The position numbers and the translations under genes were made by a program. 64,000 bases of DNA from assembly GCF_004345675.1 (NCBI RefSeq), contig NZ_SLWU01000001.1:62001-126000 (forward strand), written 5' to 3'. The stretch's first letter is position 1; each line of letters begins with the position of its first letter. The notes beneath the pieces are model-generated. The model had not been told where the DNA came from. It did not search any database and was given only the letters and a program-made list of their open reading frames with translations. This DNA comes from Caldanaerobacter subterraneus. GTDB taxonomy: Bacteria > Bacillota > Thermoanaerobacteria > Thermoanaerobacterales > Thermoanaerobacteraceae. Shown here one piece after another: positions 10,240 through 17,869 of this stretch.

Positions 10240-10372
10240 GGGCGCAAGTTCCTGCTTCTTGGGGCAGGGGCTATGGCTTTCCCAAAAACCGCCTGCTGGG
10301 GCAGGGAAAGTCTGAAGGGCGGACTAGAAATACCCCAGCTATCTAAACTGTACATTTTTGTACAGTTTGGGT
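10200..10372 (+). ncRNA. Candidate omega RNA (TnpB guide scaffold)
   Basis: The last codons of tnpB and the next 130 nt form several nested pairings: CTTTCCC (10277-10283) with GGGAAAG (10304-10310); CCTGC with GCAGG inside it; a possible pseudoknot of CTGGGG (10296-10301) with CCCCAG (10333-10338); and a final hairpin at 10345-10368 with 10-bp arms and a TTTT loop. This GC-rich structured block against an AT-rich background, ending at the presumed element end, fits TnpB omega RNA. The guide would then be the first 16-20 nt after about 10370, that is, the spoIID leader. Inference from structure and position. Confidence 0.6.
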
Positions 10373-10385
10373 AACCAAGAGGAAG

Positions 10386-11423
10386 ATGAGATATCTACTT
10401 TACGGGGTATTGTCCATTTTCTTAAGCCTTATAATCTTGCCCTCCATTGTAATTTTTGGCTTTTCAACTCATGAGGTTTCAGTAGAAGAAAATTTAGTAT
10501 TGGTTGAGGGAGGTAAATCAGTAAAGCTTGACAAACTCCCCCCTTATGAAGTTATAAGAGTTTTTATTACAAATCAGAATAAAATTGAAGAAATGCAGCT
10601 AGAAGATTATGTAAAAGGTGTTGTGGCGGCAGAGATGCCTGCGGAGTTTGAAATAGAAGCCTTAAAAGCTCAAGCAGTTGCAGCAAGGACTTATGCCCTG
10701 GCAAAAGAGGTAGTTTTAGGCGGGAAGGGCTGTGATTTGCATGAAGGGGCTGATGTGTGTACAGACCCCGAACATTGTCAGGCTTGGCAATCCGTAGAGG
10801 AGCTTAAGGAAAAATGGGGAGAAAACTTTGAAAAATACTATAGCAAGATATCCCAGGCAGTGGATTCAACAAGAGGATTTGTGATGGTGTATCAGGATGC
10901 TTTGATTTTGCCTGTATATCACGCAATAAGCGGTGGCAGGACTGAAAACTCTGAAGATGTTTGGCAGAAAAAGATACCCTATTTAAGAAGCGTCGTATCT
11001 CCGGGGGAAGAAGTAGCTTCAAAGTACAAAACTACTGTAGTTGTTTCTCAGGCTGACTTTGTAAAAAAATTAAAAGAAAGGCAACCTTCTTTGAAATTGA
11101 CCGGCAAGGATATTTTGTCAGAAATAAAGGACATAGAAAGGACACAGGCAGGTCATGTAAAAACTTTAAAAATTGGGGATGTAACTTTTGAGGGGAAAGA
11201 GATAAAAGAGCTTTTTGGGCTTAATTCTACAAATTTTACCTTCAGCAAGCAAGGAGAGAACATTGTAATAACGGTGATAGGTTACGGTCACGGAGTGGGA
11301 ATGAGCCAGTATGGAGCTAATGCATTAGCAAAAGAGGGGAAAAAGTTTGATGAGATATTAAAATACTACTATCAGGGAATTGAGATAGTGAAAATTGAGG
11401 ATTTGTTGAAAGGTAAACACTAG
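10386..11423 (+). CDS. spoIID: Stage II sporulation protein D (peptidoglycan lytic transglycosylase)
   Basis: 345 residues: an N-terminal membrane anchor (about 1-26), then the SpoIID domain with the candidate catalytic glutamate E83 in VVAAEMP and the adjacent ALKAQAVAARTYAL motif, a Cys-rich segment (GKGCDLHEGADVCTDPEHC) and the C-terminal GYGHGVGMSQYGA motif. It cleaves septal peptidoglycan during engulfment together with SpoIIM and SpoIIP. The gene begins only about 15 nt after the IS607-type element, so its native promoter may have been displaced. Its ribosome binding site AAGAGGAAG touches the start codon, an unusually short spacing. Confidence 0.92.
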   Translation: MRYLLYGVLSIFLSLIILPSIVIFGFSTHEVSVEENLVLVEGGKSVKLDKLPPYEVIRVFITNQNKIEEMQLEDYVKGVVAAEMPAEFEIEALKAQAVAARTYALAKEVVLGGKGCDLHEGADVCTDPEHCQAWQSVEELKEKWGENFEKYYSKISQAVDSTRGFVMVYQDALILPVYHAISGGRTENSEDVWQKKIPYLRSVVSPGEEVASKYKTTVVVSQADFVKKLKERQPSLKLTGKDILSEIKDIERTQAGHVKTLKIGDVTFEGKEIKELFGLNSTNFTFSKQGENIVITVIGYGHGVGMSQYGANALAKEGKKFDEILKYYYQGIEIVKIEDLLKGKH

Positions 11424-11441
11424 ACAACCTTTCATTTTTTT

Positions 11442-11471
11442 GTATAAACAGCCTCCACAGTGGTTAAAATA
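11442..11471 (+). promoter_or_regulatory. SigF-type promoter of spoIIQ
   Basis: GTATA (11442-11446), 15 nt, then GGTTAAAATA (11462-11471), which fits the SigF -10 pattern GGNNANAHTR. Transcription would start just before the spoIIQ ribosome binding site GGAGGTGA. Forespore (SigF) control of spoIIQ is known in Bacillus. Confidence 0.65.
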
Positions 11472-11491
11472 CCATTTGGAGGTGAGAATTT

Positions 11492-12304
11492 ATGAGGATA
11501 AACAGAGAAAATTTTCTTAGGTTCTTTGACAGAAAAGGGTTTTACATAGTGCTTTTCCTCTCAATTGTGGTAATCGCTGCTACAGCAGTTTACGTTACTG
11601 ATAGCAACTTAAAAAAATTAGAAGAGATTAGAAAGGCGCAGCAGGAAGAAATAAATTCTGCAGTGGAGAGCAACTTAAACTATGACTATGAAGAGGAGAT
11701 GAAGAGAGCAAAAGAAGAAAAGCCGGCAGTAGGGCAAGATTTCAATGTAGCTCAAAAGGAGCCAGAGAAAAAGGAAGCAGAGCCTGAAGCAAAATCTGAG
11801 CAAATAAAAACCAAAGAAGTGTTTTCAACAGAGGCGAAAAAATTGACTGTCACGCCTTCTCCTGCAAAGACAGATAAGAAGACTTCTATATCAACTAGAT
11901 TGGTATTGCTAAGGCCTTTGGAAGGCAAAGTGGTAATGGAATTTGCAAAGGACAAATTAGTGTATTCTAAGACTTTAAATGAATGGACAACTCACAAAGG
12001 AATAGACATTGCAGGTAAATTAGGAGAGCCAGTGGTGGCTGCTTCAGGCGGAATAGTCAGTAAGGTGTACAAGGACCCCAAGTTGGGTAACACAGTGGTC
12101 ATAAAAAATGGAATATGGGAAATGGTGTACGCGAGTTTGGGTGATAATATAAAAGTGAAAGAAGGAGATAAAATTACAAAAGGGCAGCAAATAGGTGAAG
12201 TAGGGGATACGGCTAAATTTGAAATAGCTGAAGGGCCTCATCTTCATTTTGAACTGAGGGAGAATGAAGTTCCCATCGATCCAACCCCCTATTTTGGCGA
12301 GTGA
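11492..12304 (+). CDS. spoIIQ: SpoIIQ-type M23 family protein
   Basis: 270 residues with one transmembrane segment (about 16-35), a charged coiled stretch rich in E, K and A (about 38-125), and a C-terminal M23 (LytM) domain. The metal ligands are present: HKGID near residue 170 and GPHLHFEL near 250. Bacillus SpoIIQ has lost part of this set, whereas clostridial SpoIIQ proteins keep it, so this one may be an active endopeptidase. In the forespore membrane it pairs with SpoIIIAH to form the channel across the two membranes. It sits between spoIID and spoIIID, has its own SigF-type promoter and is followed by a terminator. Confidence 0.88.
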   Translation: MRINRENFLRFFDRKGFYIVLFLSIVVIAATAVYVTDSNLKKLEEIRKAQQEEINSAVESNLNYDYEEEMKRAKEEKPAVGQDFNVAQKEPEKKEAEPEAKSEQIKTKEVFSTEAKKLTVTPSPAKTDKKTSISTRLVLLRPLEGKVVMEFAKDKLVYSKTLNEWTTHKGIDIAGKLGEPVVAASGGIVSKVYKDPKLGNTVVIKNGIWEMVYASLGDNIKVKEGDKITKGQQIGEVGDTAKFEIAEGPHLHFELRENEVPIDPTPYFGE

Positions 12305-12308
12305 AAAA

Positions 12309-12342
12309 AAGGCTTGGATACTCTGTATTCAGGCCTTTTTTG
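12309..12342 (+). terminator. Rho-independent terminator after spoIIQ
   Basis: GGCTTGGATAC (12311-12321) pairs with GTATTCAGGCC (12325-12335) through two G-T wobbles, followed by TTTTTTG. Strong hairpin with a 3-nt loop. Confidence 0.8.
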
Positions 12343-12353
12343 TTTTTGAAATA

Positions 12354-12384
12354 GTATTCTAATGATTTTCTTCGGGCATATACA
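12354..12384 (+). promoter_or_regulatory. Possible SigE-like promoter of spoIIID
   Basis: GTATTC (12354-12359) and CATATACA (12377-12384) resemble the mother-cell SigE elements at a spacing of 17. The match is imperfect; SigE control of spoIIID is known from Bacillus. Confidence 0.35.
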
Positions 12385-12424
12385 TATTAATGAGATTTGA
12401 AAAAGTCTAAAGGGGGTTGTAGTT

Positions 12425-12688
12425 TTGAAAGATTATATAGAAGAAAGGACTCTGGAAATATCAAAATACATAGTGGAGCATAAAGCCACAGTGAGGGAAG
12501 CGGCAAAAGTTTTCGGTGTGAGCAAAAGCACAGTCCATAAGGATGTCACTGAAAGGCTTCCAGAGATAAATTTTGAGCTTTACAAGGAAGTTAGGGAGGT
12601 CTTGAGCAAAAACAAGGCAGAAAGGCATATAAGAGGAGGAAAAGCCACAAAAATGAAATACCAAAAGCTCAATAATAAAATTTCGTAA
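12425..12688 (+). CDS. spoIIID: Sporulation transcription factor SpoIIID
   Basis: 87 residues, close to the family length of about 90. The sequence DYIEERTLEISKYIVEH, the helix-turn-helix AAKVFGVSKSTVHKDVTERLPEI, and the RHIRGGKATKMKY basic tail match SpoIIID closely. It is a mother-cell DNA-binding protein that modulates SigE-dependent genes and sigK. The start is TTG at 12425, 8 nt after AAAGGGGG; no ATG gives the full N-terminus. The gene is monocistronic in appearance, between a terminator and the mreB leader. Confidence 0.95.
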   Translation: MKDYIEERTLEISKYIVEHKATVREAAKVFGVSKSTVHKDVTERLPEINFELYKEVREVLSKNKAERHIRGGKATKMKYQKLNNKIS

Positions 12689-12748
12689 AATAAAAAGGAA
12701 TTTGGGAGTTTGTATCGAATTAAATAATTTATGATAGATTAAACATTT

Positions 12749-12781
12749 CGGCATCGATGTCGATAATTAAAGTAGATGCCG
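12749..12781 (+). other. Inverted repeat in the mreB/mbl leader
   Basis: CGGCATC (12749-12755) and GATGCCG (12775-12781) flank 19 nt that contain the further repeat GATGTCGAT. The hairpin lies 35 nt before the mreB start and has no T tract, so it is not a terminator; operator or RNA structure is possible. Confidence 0.4.
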
Positions 12782-12815
12782 TTTGTGTCGAAATACATGA
12801 GAAAGGTGAGTTTTG

Positions 12816-13844
12816 ATGTTTGCGATTTCAAGAGACATAGGGATTGACCTTGGTACGGCATCTGTCCTGGTCTACGTGCGGGGAGAGGGGATCGTATTAA
12901 ACGAACCATCAGTTGTCGCAATAGACAGGAATACCAACAAAATCCTGGCAGTAGGAGAAGAAGCCCAGAGGATGGTAGGCCGGACTCCAGGAAATATTCT
13001 GGCTATTAAGCCTTTGAGAGCAGGAGTCATTTCTGATTATGACATCACTGAAAAAATGCTCAGGTATTTTATAAACAAAGCTTGTGGCAGTAGATTTTTG
13101 ATAAGACCCAGGATAATGATATGCATACCTAGTGGAGTTACACAGGTTGAAAAAAGAGCCGTGATAGACGCTGCACTGCAGGCAGGAGCCAGAAAAGCCT
13201 ATCTCATAGAAGAGCCTATTGCAGCCGCAATTGGAGCGGGGCTTGATATTTCCCAGCCCAGCGGTAATATGATAGTAGACATCGGAGGGGGTACCACTGA
13301 TATCGCCGTAATTTCTTTGGGAAGTGCTGTGGTATCTAAAAATATCAAAGTGGCAGGGGATAACTTTGACGAGGCTATTATAAGGTACATGAGGAAGAAG
13401 TATCACATAATAATAGGGGAGAGGATGGCAGAAGAGATAAAAATAAACATAGGTACAGCATATTTTGACGGAAAAGAAGAAAAAATGGTAGTAAAGGGGA
13501 GAAGCTTGTTATCAGGCCTTCCACAGAATGTAGAAGTCACTTCCAGTGAAATTTGTGAAGCTTTGCAAGAGCCCCTCGAGCAGATTGTAGAAGCTGTTCA
13601 CAGTGTGCTGGAAAGAACTCCTCCAGAGCTTGCAGCGGACATAAGCGATAAAGGGATGGTGCTGACAGGAGGAGGGGCTTTGCTAAAAGGGATGGACAGG
13701 CTGTTAAGAGAAAGAATGCAGATACCTGTGTACCTTGCAAATGACCCTATAAGTTGCGTGGCATTGGGAGCAGGGAAGGCATTAGAATCTTTGGAACTTC
13801 TTGAAAAATCGGAAACTGTGATAGACATTCATAAGATAAGGTGA
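12816..13844 (+). CDS. MreB/Mbl-type rod-shape actin homologue
   Basis: About 342 residues with the actin-fold signature: phosphate-1 loop DIGIDLGTASVLVYV, connecting IEEPIAAAIGAGL, phosphate-2 DIGGGTTDIAVISLG, and adenosine motif MVLTGGGALLKGMDRLL. It forms membrane-bound filaments that steer peptidoglycan synthesis. The position between spoIIID and flagellar rod genes is the place occupied by mbl in Bacillus, which argues for an Mbl-like paralogue rather than the mreB of an mreBCD operon; the sequence alone does not decide. The ATG at 12816 is preferred over a TTG at 12813 because of the GAAAGGTGAG ribosome binding site. Confidence 0.88.
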   Translation: MFAISRDIGIDLGTASVLVYVRGEGIVLNEPSVVAIDRNTNKILAVGEEAQRMVGRTPGNILAIKPLRAGVISDYDITEKMLRYFINKACGSRFLIRPRIMICIPSGVTQVEKRAVIDAALQAGARKAYLIEEPIAAAIGAGLDISQPSGNMIVDIGGGTTDIAVISLGSAVVSKNIKVAGDNFDEAIIRYMRKKYHIIIGERMAEEIKINIGTAYFDGKEEKMVVKGRSLLSGLPQNVEVTSSEICEALQEPLEQIVEAVHSVLERTPPELAADISDKGMVLTGGGALLKGMDRLLRERMQIPVYLANDPISCVALGAGKALESLELLEKSETVIDIHKIR

Positions 13845-13856
13845 GAAGGTGATTCG

Positions 13857-14612
13857 ATGATAAGAGGTTTGTACACTGCCGCCTCTGGTATGCTTGCCCA
13901 GACCAAAGTGATGGACGTTTTGGCAAACAACCTGGCAAATGTAAATACGGTTGGATACAAAAAAGACGTAGTAGTTTTGTCATCTTTTCCAAATTTTGAG
14001 ACGATAAGAGAGGGAGGAGACAACGTCCCTCCTGACAGAAAAGTGGGTAGAATAGAATACGGAGTTTTGATAGACACTTTTCACACGGTTTTTGAAGAAG
14101 GACCTCTCATGGAGACTACAGGGAAACTGGATTTTGCAATAGACGGAAATGGCTTTTTTGTGGTCAATACCCCTCAAGGGGAAAGGTATACCAGAGATGG
14201 TGCTTTTACAATGAATGCCGATGGATATCTGGTTACAAAGGACGGGTATCTAGTTTTGGGAGAAAATGGACCAATACGCCTGTCCCAAGGAGATGTCTCA
14301 GTCGATGAGAATGGAAATATTATAAACAATGGCCAGTTGGTGGACAGGCTGAGAATTGTGGATTTTGACAATTATGATGCTTTGAGAAAGCAAGGAGATA
14401 ACTTATTTTATCTGGATAATGCTGTAAATACTCAAATTATTCCAGCTACAGGCAGAATAAAGCAGGGATTTTTAGAAGGGTCTAATGTGAACTCTGTAAA
14501 AGAGATGGTGAACATGATAAGCGTGATGAGAAATTATGAGTCAAATCAAAAAGTGGTAACTGCTTTTGACGAGACTCTAGGGAAAGCGGTAAACGAAGTT
14601 GGGAGAGTGTAA
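13857..14612 (+). CDS. flgF: Flagellar rod protein of the FlgF/FlhO type
   Basis: 251 residues with the N-terminal rod signature (MIRGLYTAASGMLAQTKVMDVLANNLANVNTVGYKK, split over the first 36 residues), a central TRDGAFTMNADGYLVT block, and the C-terminal NSVKEMVNMISVMRNYESNQKVV coil. These define axial proteins of the basal-body rod and hook. At this length, and followed by FlgG, it matches FlgF/FlhO of the distal rod. It starts 12 nt after mreB/mbl and leads a three-gene flagellar group. Confidence 0.85.
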   Translation: MIRGLYTAASGMLAQTKVMDVLANNLANVNTVGYKKDVVVLSSFPNFETIREGGDNVPPDRKVGRIEYGVLIDTFHTVFEEGPLMETTGKLDFAIDGNGFFVVNTPQGERYTRDGAFTMNADGYLVTKDGYLVLGENGPIRLSQGDVSVDENGNIINNGQLVDRLRIVDFDNYDALRKQGDNLFYLDNAVNTQIIPATGRIKQGFLEGSNVNSVKEMVNMISVMRNYESNQKVVTAFDETLGKAVNEVGRV

Positions 14613-14627
14613 AGGGGGCATGAGTGT

Positions 14628-15428
14628 ATGATGAGAGCTTTGTGGTCTGCAGCGACTGGAATGACTGCCCAACAGCTCAATGTTGACGTAATTGCAAATA
14701 ACTTGGCAAATGTTAACACAACTGCTTTTAAAAGAGATAGGGCAGAGTTCAAGGATTTAATATATCAGACTCTGCAGAGGGAAAATGTCTACGGCGGTCA
14801 AGGGCGTCCTGTCAATATGCAGGTAGGAGTAGGTGTAAGACCTTCTGCCGTAGTAAAGGACTTTTCTGAAGGCAATCTCTACCAGACAGGCAATCTGCTG
14901 GATTTGGCTTTGGACGGGCCCGGTTTTTTTGCGGTTTTGGGACCTGATGACAAGGTGTACTATACAAGAGATGGAAGTTTCAAATTAAGCCCTGATGGGA
15001 ATACCCTTATGCTTGTGACTGCCGATGGCTATCCTGTTCTGGATGACAGCAATAACCCGATTGTGTTTGACGGAAATGTCAATGATATAACTGTGTCTCC
15101 TTTGGGAGTTATACAGGTAAAAAATCCTGATGGCACTACTCAAGAAGTTGCGACACTAGGAATATACAACTTTACTAATCCACAAGGGCTTTTAAGCGTT
15201 GGTAACAACTTGTATGAAGCGACAGAAGCTTCAGGACAGCCGGGTACTAGAGATGACTTTGAAGGAAGAATGGGCAAAGTAATGCAAGGCTTTTTAGAGA
15301 CCTCTAATGTACAGGTAGTGAAAGAAATGGTGGATATGATTGCTGCCCAAAGGGCTTATGAGATAAACTCAAAGGCTATACAGGCAGCAGATGAAATGTT
15401 GGGGATTGCCAACAATTTGAGAAGGTAG
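14628..15428 (+). CDS. flgG: Flagellar distal rod protein FlgG
   Basis: 266 residues, the normal FlgG length. N-terminal MRALWSAATGMTAQQLNVD and IANNLANVNTTAFK, central YYTRDGSFKLSPDGNTLM, and C-terminal TSNVQVVKEMVDMIAAQRAYEINSKAIQ are typical. The protein builds the straight rod that passes through the cell wall. Two adjacent ATG codons (14628, 14631) can start translation behind AAAGGGGG. It is cotranscribed with the preceding rod gene and the rod-binding gene 10 nt downstream. Confidence 0.9.
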   Translation: MMRALWSAATGMTAQQLNVDVIANNLANVNTTAFKRDRAEFKDLIYQTLQRENVYGGQGRPVNMQVGVGVRPSAVVKDFSEGNLYQTGNLLDLALDGPGFFAVLGPDDKVYYTRDGSFKLSPDGNTLMLVTADGYPVLDDSNNPIVFDGNVNDITVSPLGVIQVKNPDGTTQEVATLGIYNFTNPQGLLSVGNNLYEATEASGQPGTRDDFEGRMGKVMQGFLETSNVQVVKEMVDMIAAQRAYEINSKAIQAADEMLGIANNLRR

Positions 15429-15438
15429 GGGAAAATAG

Positions 15439-15774
15439 ATGGAGATAAACCCTATTGAAGGTGCTATAAAAAATATGCTTCCTCTCTGGGGCAATCAGCA
15501 GGTGGAGGATTTCGAAAAGGTAATCGATAAGGCGATGAAGGAAAAAGATAAAGAAAAGCTCATGGAAGCTTGTAAGCAATTAGAAGCAAGTTTTATAAGC
15601 CTTATGCTGAAAGAAATGAAAAAGACAATTCCAGAAGACCCCCTAACGGGAAATAGTTTGGCCAATGATATATTTACTTCAATGCTTTATGATAAATATG
15701 CGGAATTGATGGCGCAAAGTGGAGGCTTTGGATTGGCAGAAGAGATTTACAACCAACTTTCTAAAAAGGTTTAA
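15439..15774 (+). CDS. Rod-binding protein, FlgJ N-terminal-like
   Basis: 111 residues: KEKLMEACKQLEASFISLMLKEMKKTIP followed by SLANDIFTSMLYDKYAELMAQSGGFGLAEEIYNQL. This is the rod-binding (rod-capping) half of FlgJ without the C-terminal peptidoglycan hydrolase domain, as in many Firmicutes. Last gene of the flagellar group; a short inverted repeat with a T run follows. Confidence 0.8.
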   Translation: MEINPIEGAIKNMLPLWGNQQVEDFEKVIDKAMKEKDKEKLMEACKQLEASFISLMLKEMKKTIPEDPLTGNSLANDIFTSMLYDKYAELMAQSGGFGLAEEIYNQLSKKV

Positions 15775-15797
15775 AGGGTGAAAAGCCCTTTTTTGTT
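15773..15797 (+). terminator. Weak terminator after the flagellar rod genes
   Basis: AAAGGG and CCCTTT flank a 7-nt loop and are followed by a T run. Only a 6-bp stem, overlapping the -35 region of the next promoter. Confidence 0.5.
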
Positions 15798-15820
15798 TTT
15801 TCTGCAACTTGTGGTATAAT
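15793..15820 (+). promoter_or_regulatory. SigA-type promoter of fabZ
   Basis: TTGTTT (15793-15798), 16 nt spacer, TATAAT (15815-15820), about 39 nt before the fabZ start. Confidence 0.6.
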
Positions 15821-15858
15821 GAATATCAACTGAAAGTAATACGCGGGGTGAAGGATGA

Positions 15859-16284
15859 GTGGAAAACAAAGACATAAGAAAAATTCTTCCCCACAGATAC
15901 CCTTTTTTGCTAGTAGATAGGATAATAGAGCTTAAAGAAGGGAAAAGAGCTGTCGGGATAAAGAATGTTACAGCTAACGAGCCCTTTTTTCAAGGGCATT
16001 TTCCAGATAACCCCATAATGCCGGGAGTTTTGATTGTGGAAGCGCTAGCACAGGTGGCAGGGATTGCTGTAATGAATGTAGAAGAGTTTAAAGGGAAGCT
16101 GGGGCTTTTTGCAGGCATTGATAAATGCCGCTTTAAAAAAGTTGTGCGGCCAGGCGATCAACTCATCTTAGAGGTTTCAATAGAGTCAATTAGGATGGGA
16201 TTAGTCAAAGCTAAAGGCGTTGCAAAAGTGGGAGAGGAAATCGCAGCTACTGCTGAACTCATGTTTGTGATGACTGAAGAGTAG
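15859..16284 (+). CDS. fabZ: 3-hydroxyacyl-ACP dehydratase FabZ
   Basis: 141 residues, the family length, with the hot-dog motif [13 protein letters not shown] and the active-site region [21 protein letters not shown] (catalytic His and Glu). It dehydrates 3-hydroxyacyl-ACP to trans-2-enoyl-ACP in fatty acid synthesis. The start is GTG at 15859; an ATG at 15855 is out of frame. Here it is not in a fab cluster but heads a short group with murJ, 10 nt downstream, so envelope lipid and cell-wall export genes are coupled. Confidence 0.95.
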   Translation: MENKDIRKILPHRYPFLLVDRIIELKEGKRAVGIKNVTANEPFFQGHFPDNPIMPGVLIVEALAQVAGIAVMNVEEFKGKLGLFAGIDKCRFKKVVRPGDQLILEVSIESIRMGLVKAKGVAKVGEEIAATAELMFVMTEE

Positions 16285-16294
16285 GTGTGGCAGT

Positions 16295-17857
16295 ATGTCT
16301 ACTGTTAAAAAGACAGTGAAGGCAGCTTCTCTCATAATGGTCTTGACCCTTATAAGCAAAATATTTGGTTTTTTTAGAGATGTGACTTTGGCTGCTAAAT
16401 TTGGCACCTCTGTATTCATGGATGCTTACAACATGGCAACTGTGATCCCTATGATATTATTTGCAGCAGTCACAGCTGCTATTGCTACAACTGTCATACC
16501 TATTTTCACCGAATACTATCAAAAAGAGGGTAAGGAGAAAGCTTTTGATTTCATAAACAATTTGTTAGGTACAGTAGGTGTTGTAACTATTGTTTTAACT
16601 TTTATTGGAATTATATTTGCTCCTTATCTTGTAAAGTTTGTAGCTCCGGCTTTTACAGGGGAAAAGTTTGAACTTACTGTTAAGCTTACAGAGATACTTT
16701 TGCCTACAATGGTTTTAATAGCGAGTTCCAACATTTTTACTGGCGCACTTCAGGCAATGGAGCATTTTACTGTGCCTGCTATGATAGGCATTCCTTATAA
16801 CATTGTGGTGATCGGAGCGGCTATCTTATACGCTCATAAGTTTGGGATAATTGCAATAGCCTACTCCATAATATTTGCGACATTTATTCAGGCATTGATG
16901 CAATTGCCTGTTTTGTATAAATTGGGCTATCGCTTTAGGCTGAAAATAAACTTTAAAGATGAAGGCGTAAAAAAGGTTATTGTATTAGCGATTCCTGTTT
17001 TAATTGGCACAGGGATACAGACTATAAATGTTTATGTAGATAGAGTAATTGCTTCTTTTTTGCCGGATGGAAGTATTGCCGCTTTAAATTATGCGAACAG
17101 ATTAAATATGTTTGCACTGGGGATTTTCTCTACAGCAATTACCACTGTAATATACCCTGTCCTGTCGCGGCATTCCGTTCAGGAAGATAAAGAAGGGTTT
17201 GTAAAAAGCCTTAATTTTGCAGTAAGCGGAATTTTATACATACTTCTGCCGGTGTCTATAGGAGCGATGGTGCTTAGAGTCCCCATAATAAGGGTTTTAT
17301 TCGAAAGAGGAGCTTTTGATGAGAGGTCTACCTATCTTACTTCCATTGCACTTTTTTACTTTGCTATAGGCATGACGGCCTATGGCTTAAGAGATGTCTT
17401 AAGTAGGAGCTTTTATTCTATGAAAGATACAAAAACTCCTATGATAAATGGAGCTTTGGCGGTTTTGGTAAATATAATCCTTAATTTAATACTGGTGAGG
17501 TATCTTGAACTAGGAGGACTTGCCCTTTCCACTTCTATCGCTGCAATATTTGCTACTTTTCTTCTTTTTAACTCTTTGAAAAAGAAGATTGGCAGTATAA
17601 ATGGAAAACAAATGCTTATAAGCTTTTTAAAAGCGATGGGGGCTTCTCTAGTAATGGGAATTACTGTATATTTTGTTTACAACCACCTAACAGCTAGAGT
17701 TCCAGATAAAAAGATTTATGAGGCCTTAACACTTTTTATGACCATAATAGTTGGGGCTTTGGTCTATATTCCAATTGTTCTATTAAGTGATAAAAATGCC
17801 TTTAATTATTTCAAAAAAGGAATTAAGTTTATAAATGCTAAATTTGTTAGATTATAG
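16295..17857 (+). CDS. murJ: MurJ/MviN-type lipid II flippase
   Basis: 520 residues with about 14 transmembrane helices. The start VKAASLIMVLTLISKIFGFFRD and the segment FGTSVFMDAYNMA are the MurJ signature; later GLRDVLSRSFYSMKDTKTPMING is also conserved. The MOP-superfamily flippase moves lipid II across the membrane for peptidoglycan synthesis. The gene starts 10 nt after fabZ and is followed 12 nt later by the DUF362 gene, consistent with one operon. Confidence 0.92.
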   Translation: MSTVKKTVKAASLIMVLTLISKIFGFFRDVTLAAKFGTSVFMDAYNMATVIPMILFAAVTAAIATTVIPIFTEYYQKEGKEKAFDFINNLLGTVGVVTIVLTFIGIIFAPYLVKFVAPAFTGEKFELTVKLTEILLPTMVLIASSNIFTGALQAMEHFTVPAMIGIPYNIVVIGAAILYAHKFGIIAIAYSIIFATFIQALMQLPVLYKLGYRFRLKINFKDEGVKKVIVLAIPVLIGTGIQTINVYVDRVIASFLPDGSIAALNYANRLNMFALGIFSTAITTVIYPVLSRHSVQEDKEGFVKSLNFAVSGILYILLPVSIGAMVLRVPIIRVLFERGAFDERSTYLTSIALFYFAIGMTAYGLRDVLSRSFYSMKDTKTPMINGALAVLVNIILNLILVRYLELGGLALSTSIAAIFATFLLFNSLKKKIGSINGKQMLISFLKAMGASLVMGITVYFVYNHLTARVPDKKIYEALTLFMTIIVGALVYIPIVLLSDKNAFNYFKKGIKFINAKFVRL

Positions 17858-17869
17858 GAGGGATAGTCA

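Larger units (their letters stand above)
8540..10372 (+). mobile_element. IS607-type element with degenerate tnpA, intact tnpB
   Basis: A MerR-like N-terminus and the C-terminal tail of an IS607-family serine recombinase (tnpA) are followed directly by a full-length tnpB, the gene order of IS607 elements. Past tnpB lie about 130 nt of strongly structured DNA ending in a 10-bp perfect hairpin (10345-10368). The outer ends are estimates: I found no terminal repeats, as expected for IS607, and placed the right end just after the hairpin and the left end a little upstream of tnpA. The element cannot move itself because tnpA is broken. Confidence 0.7.

Noticed and set aside
12909-13406. Long open frames on the minus strand opposite mreB and other genes.
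   Set aside because: They lack ribosome binding sites and family motifs and lie opposite well-supported genes; they are shadow frames.
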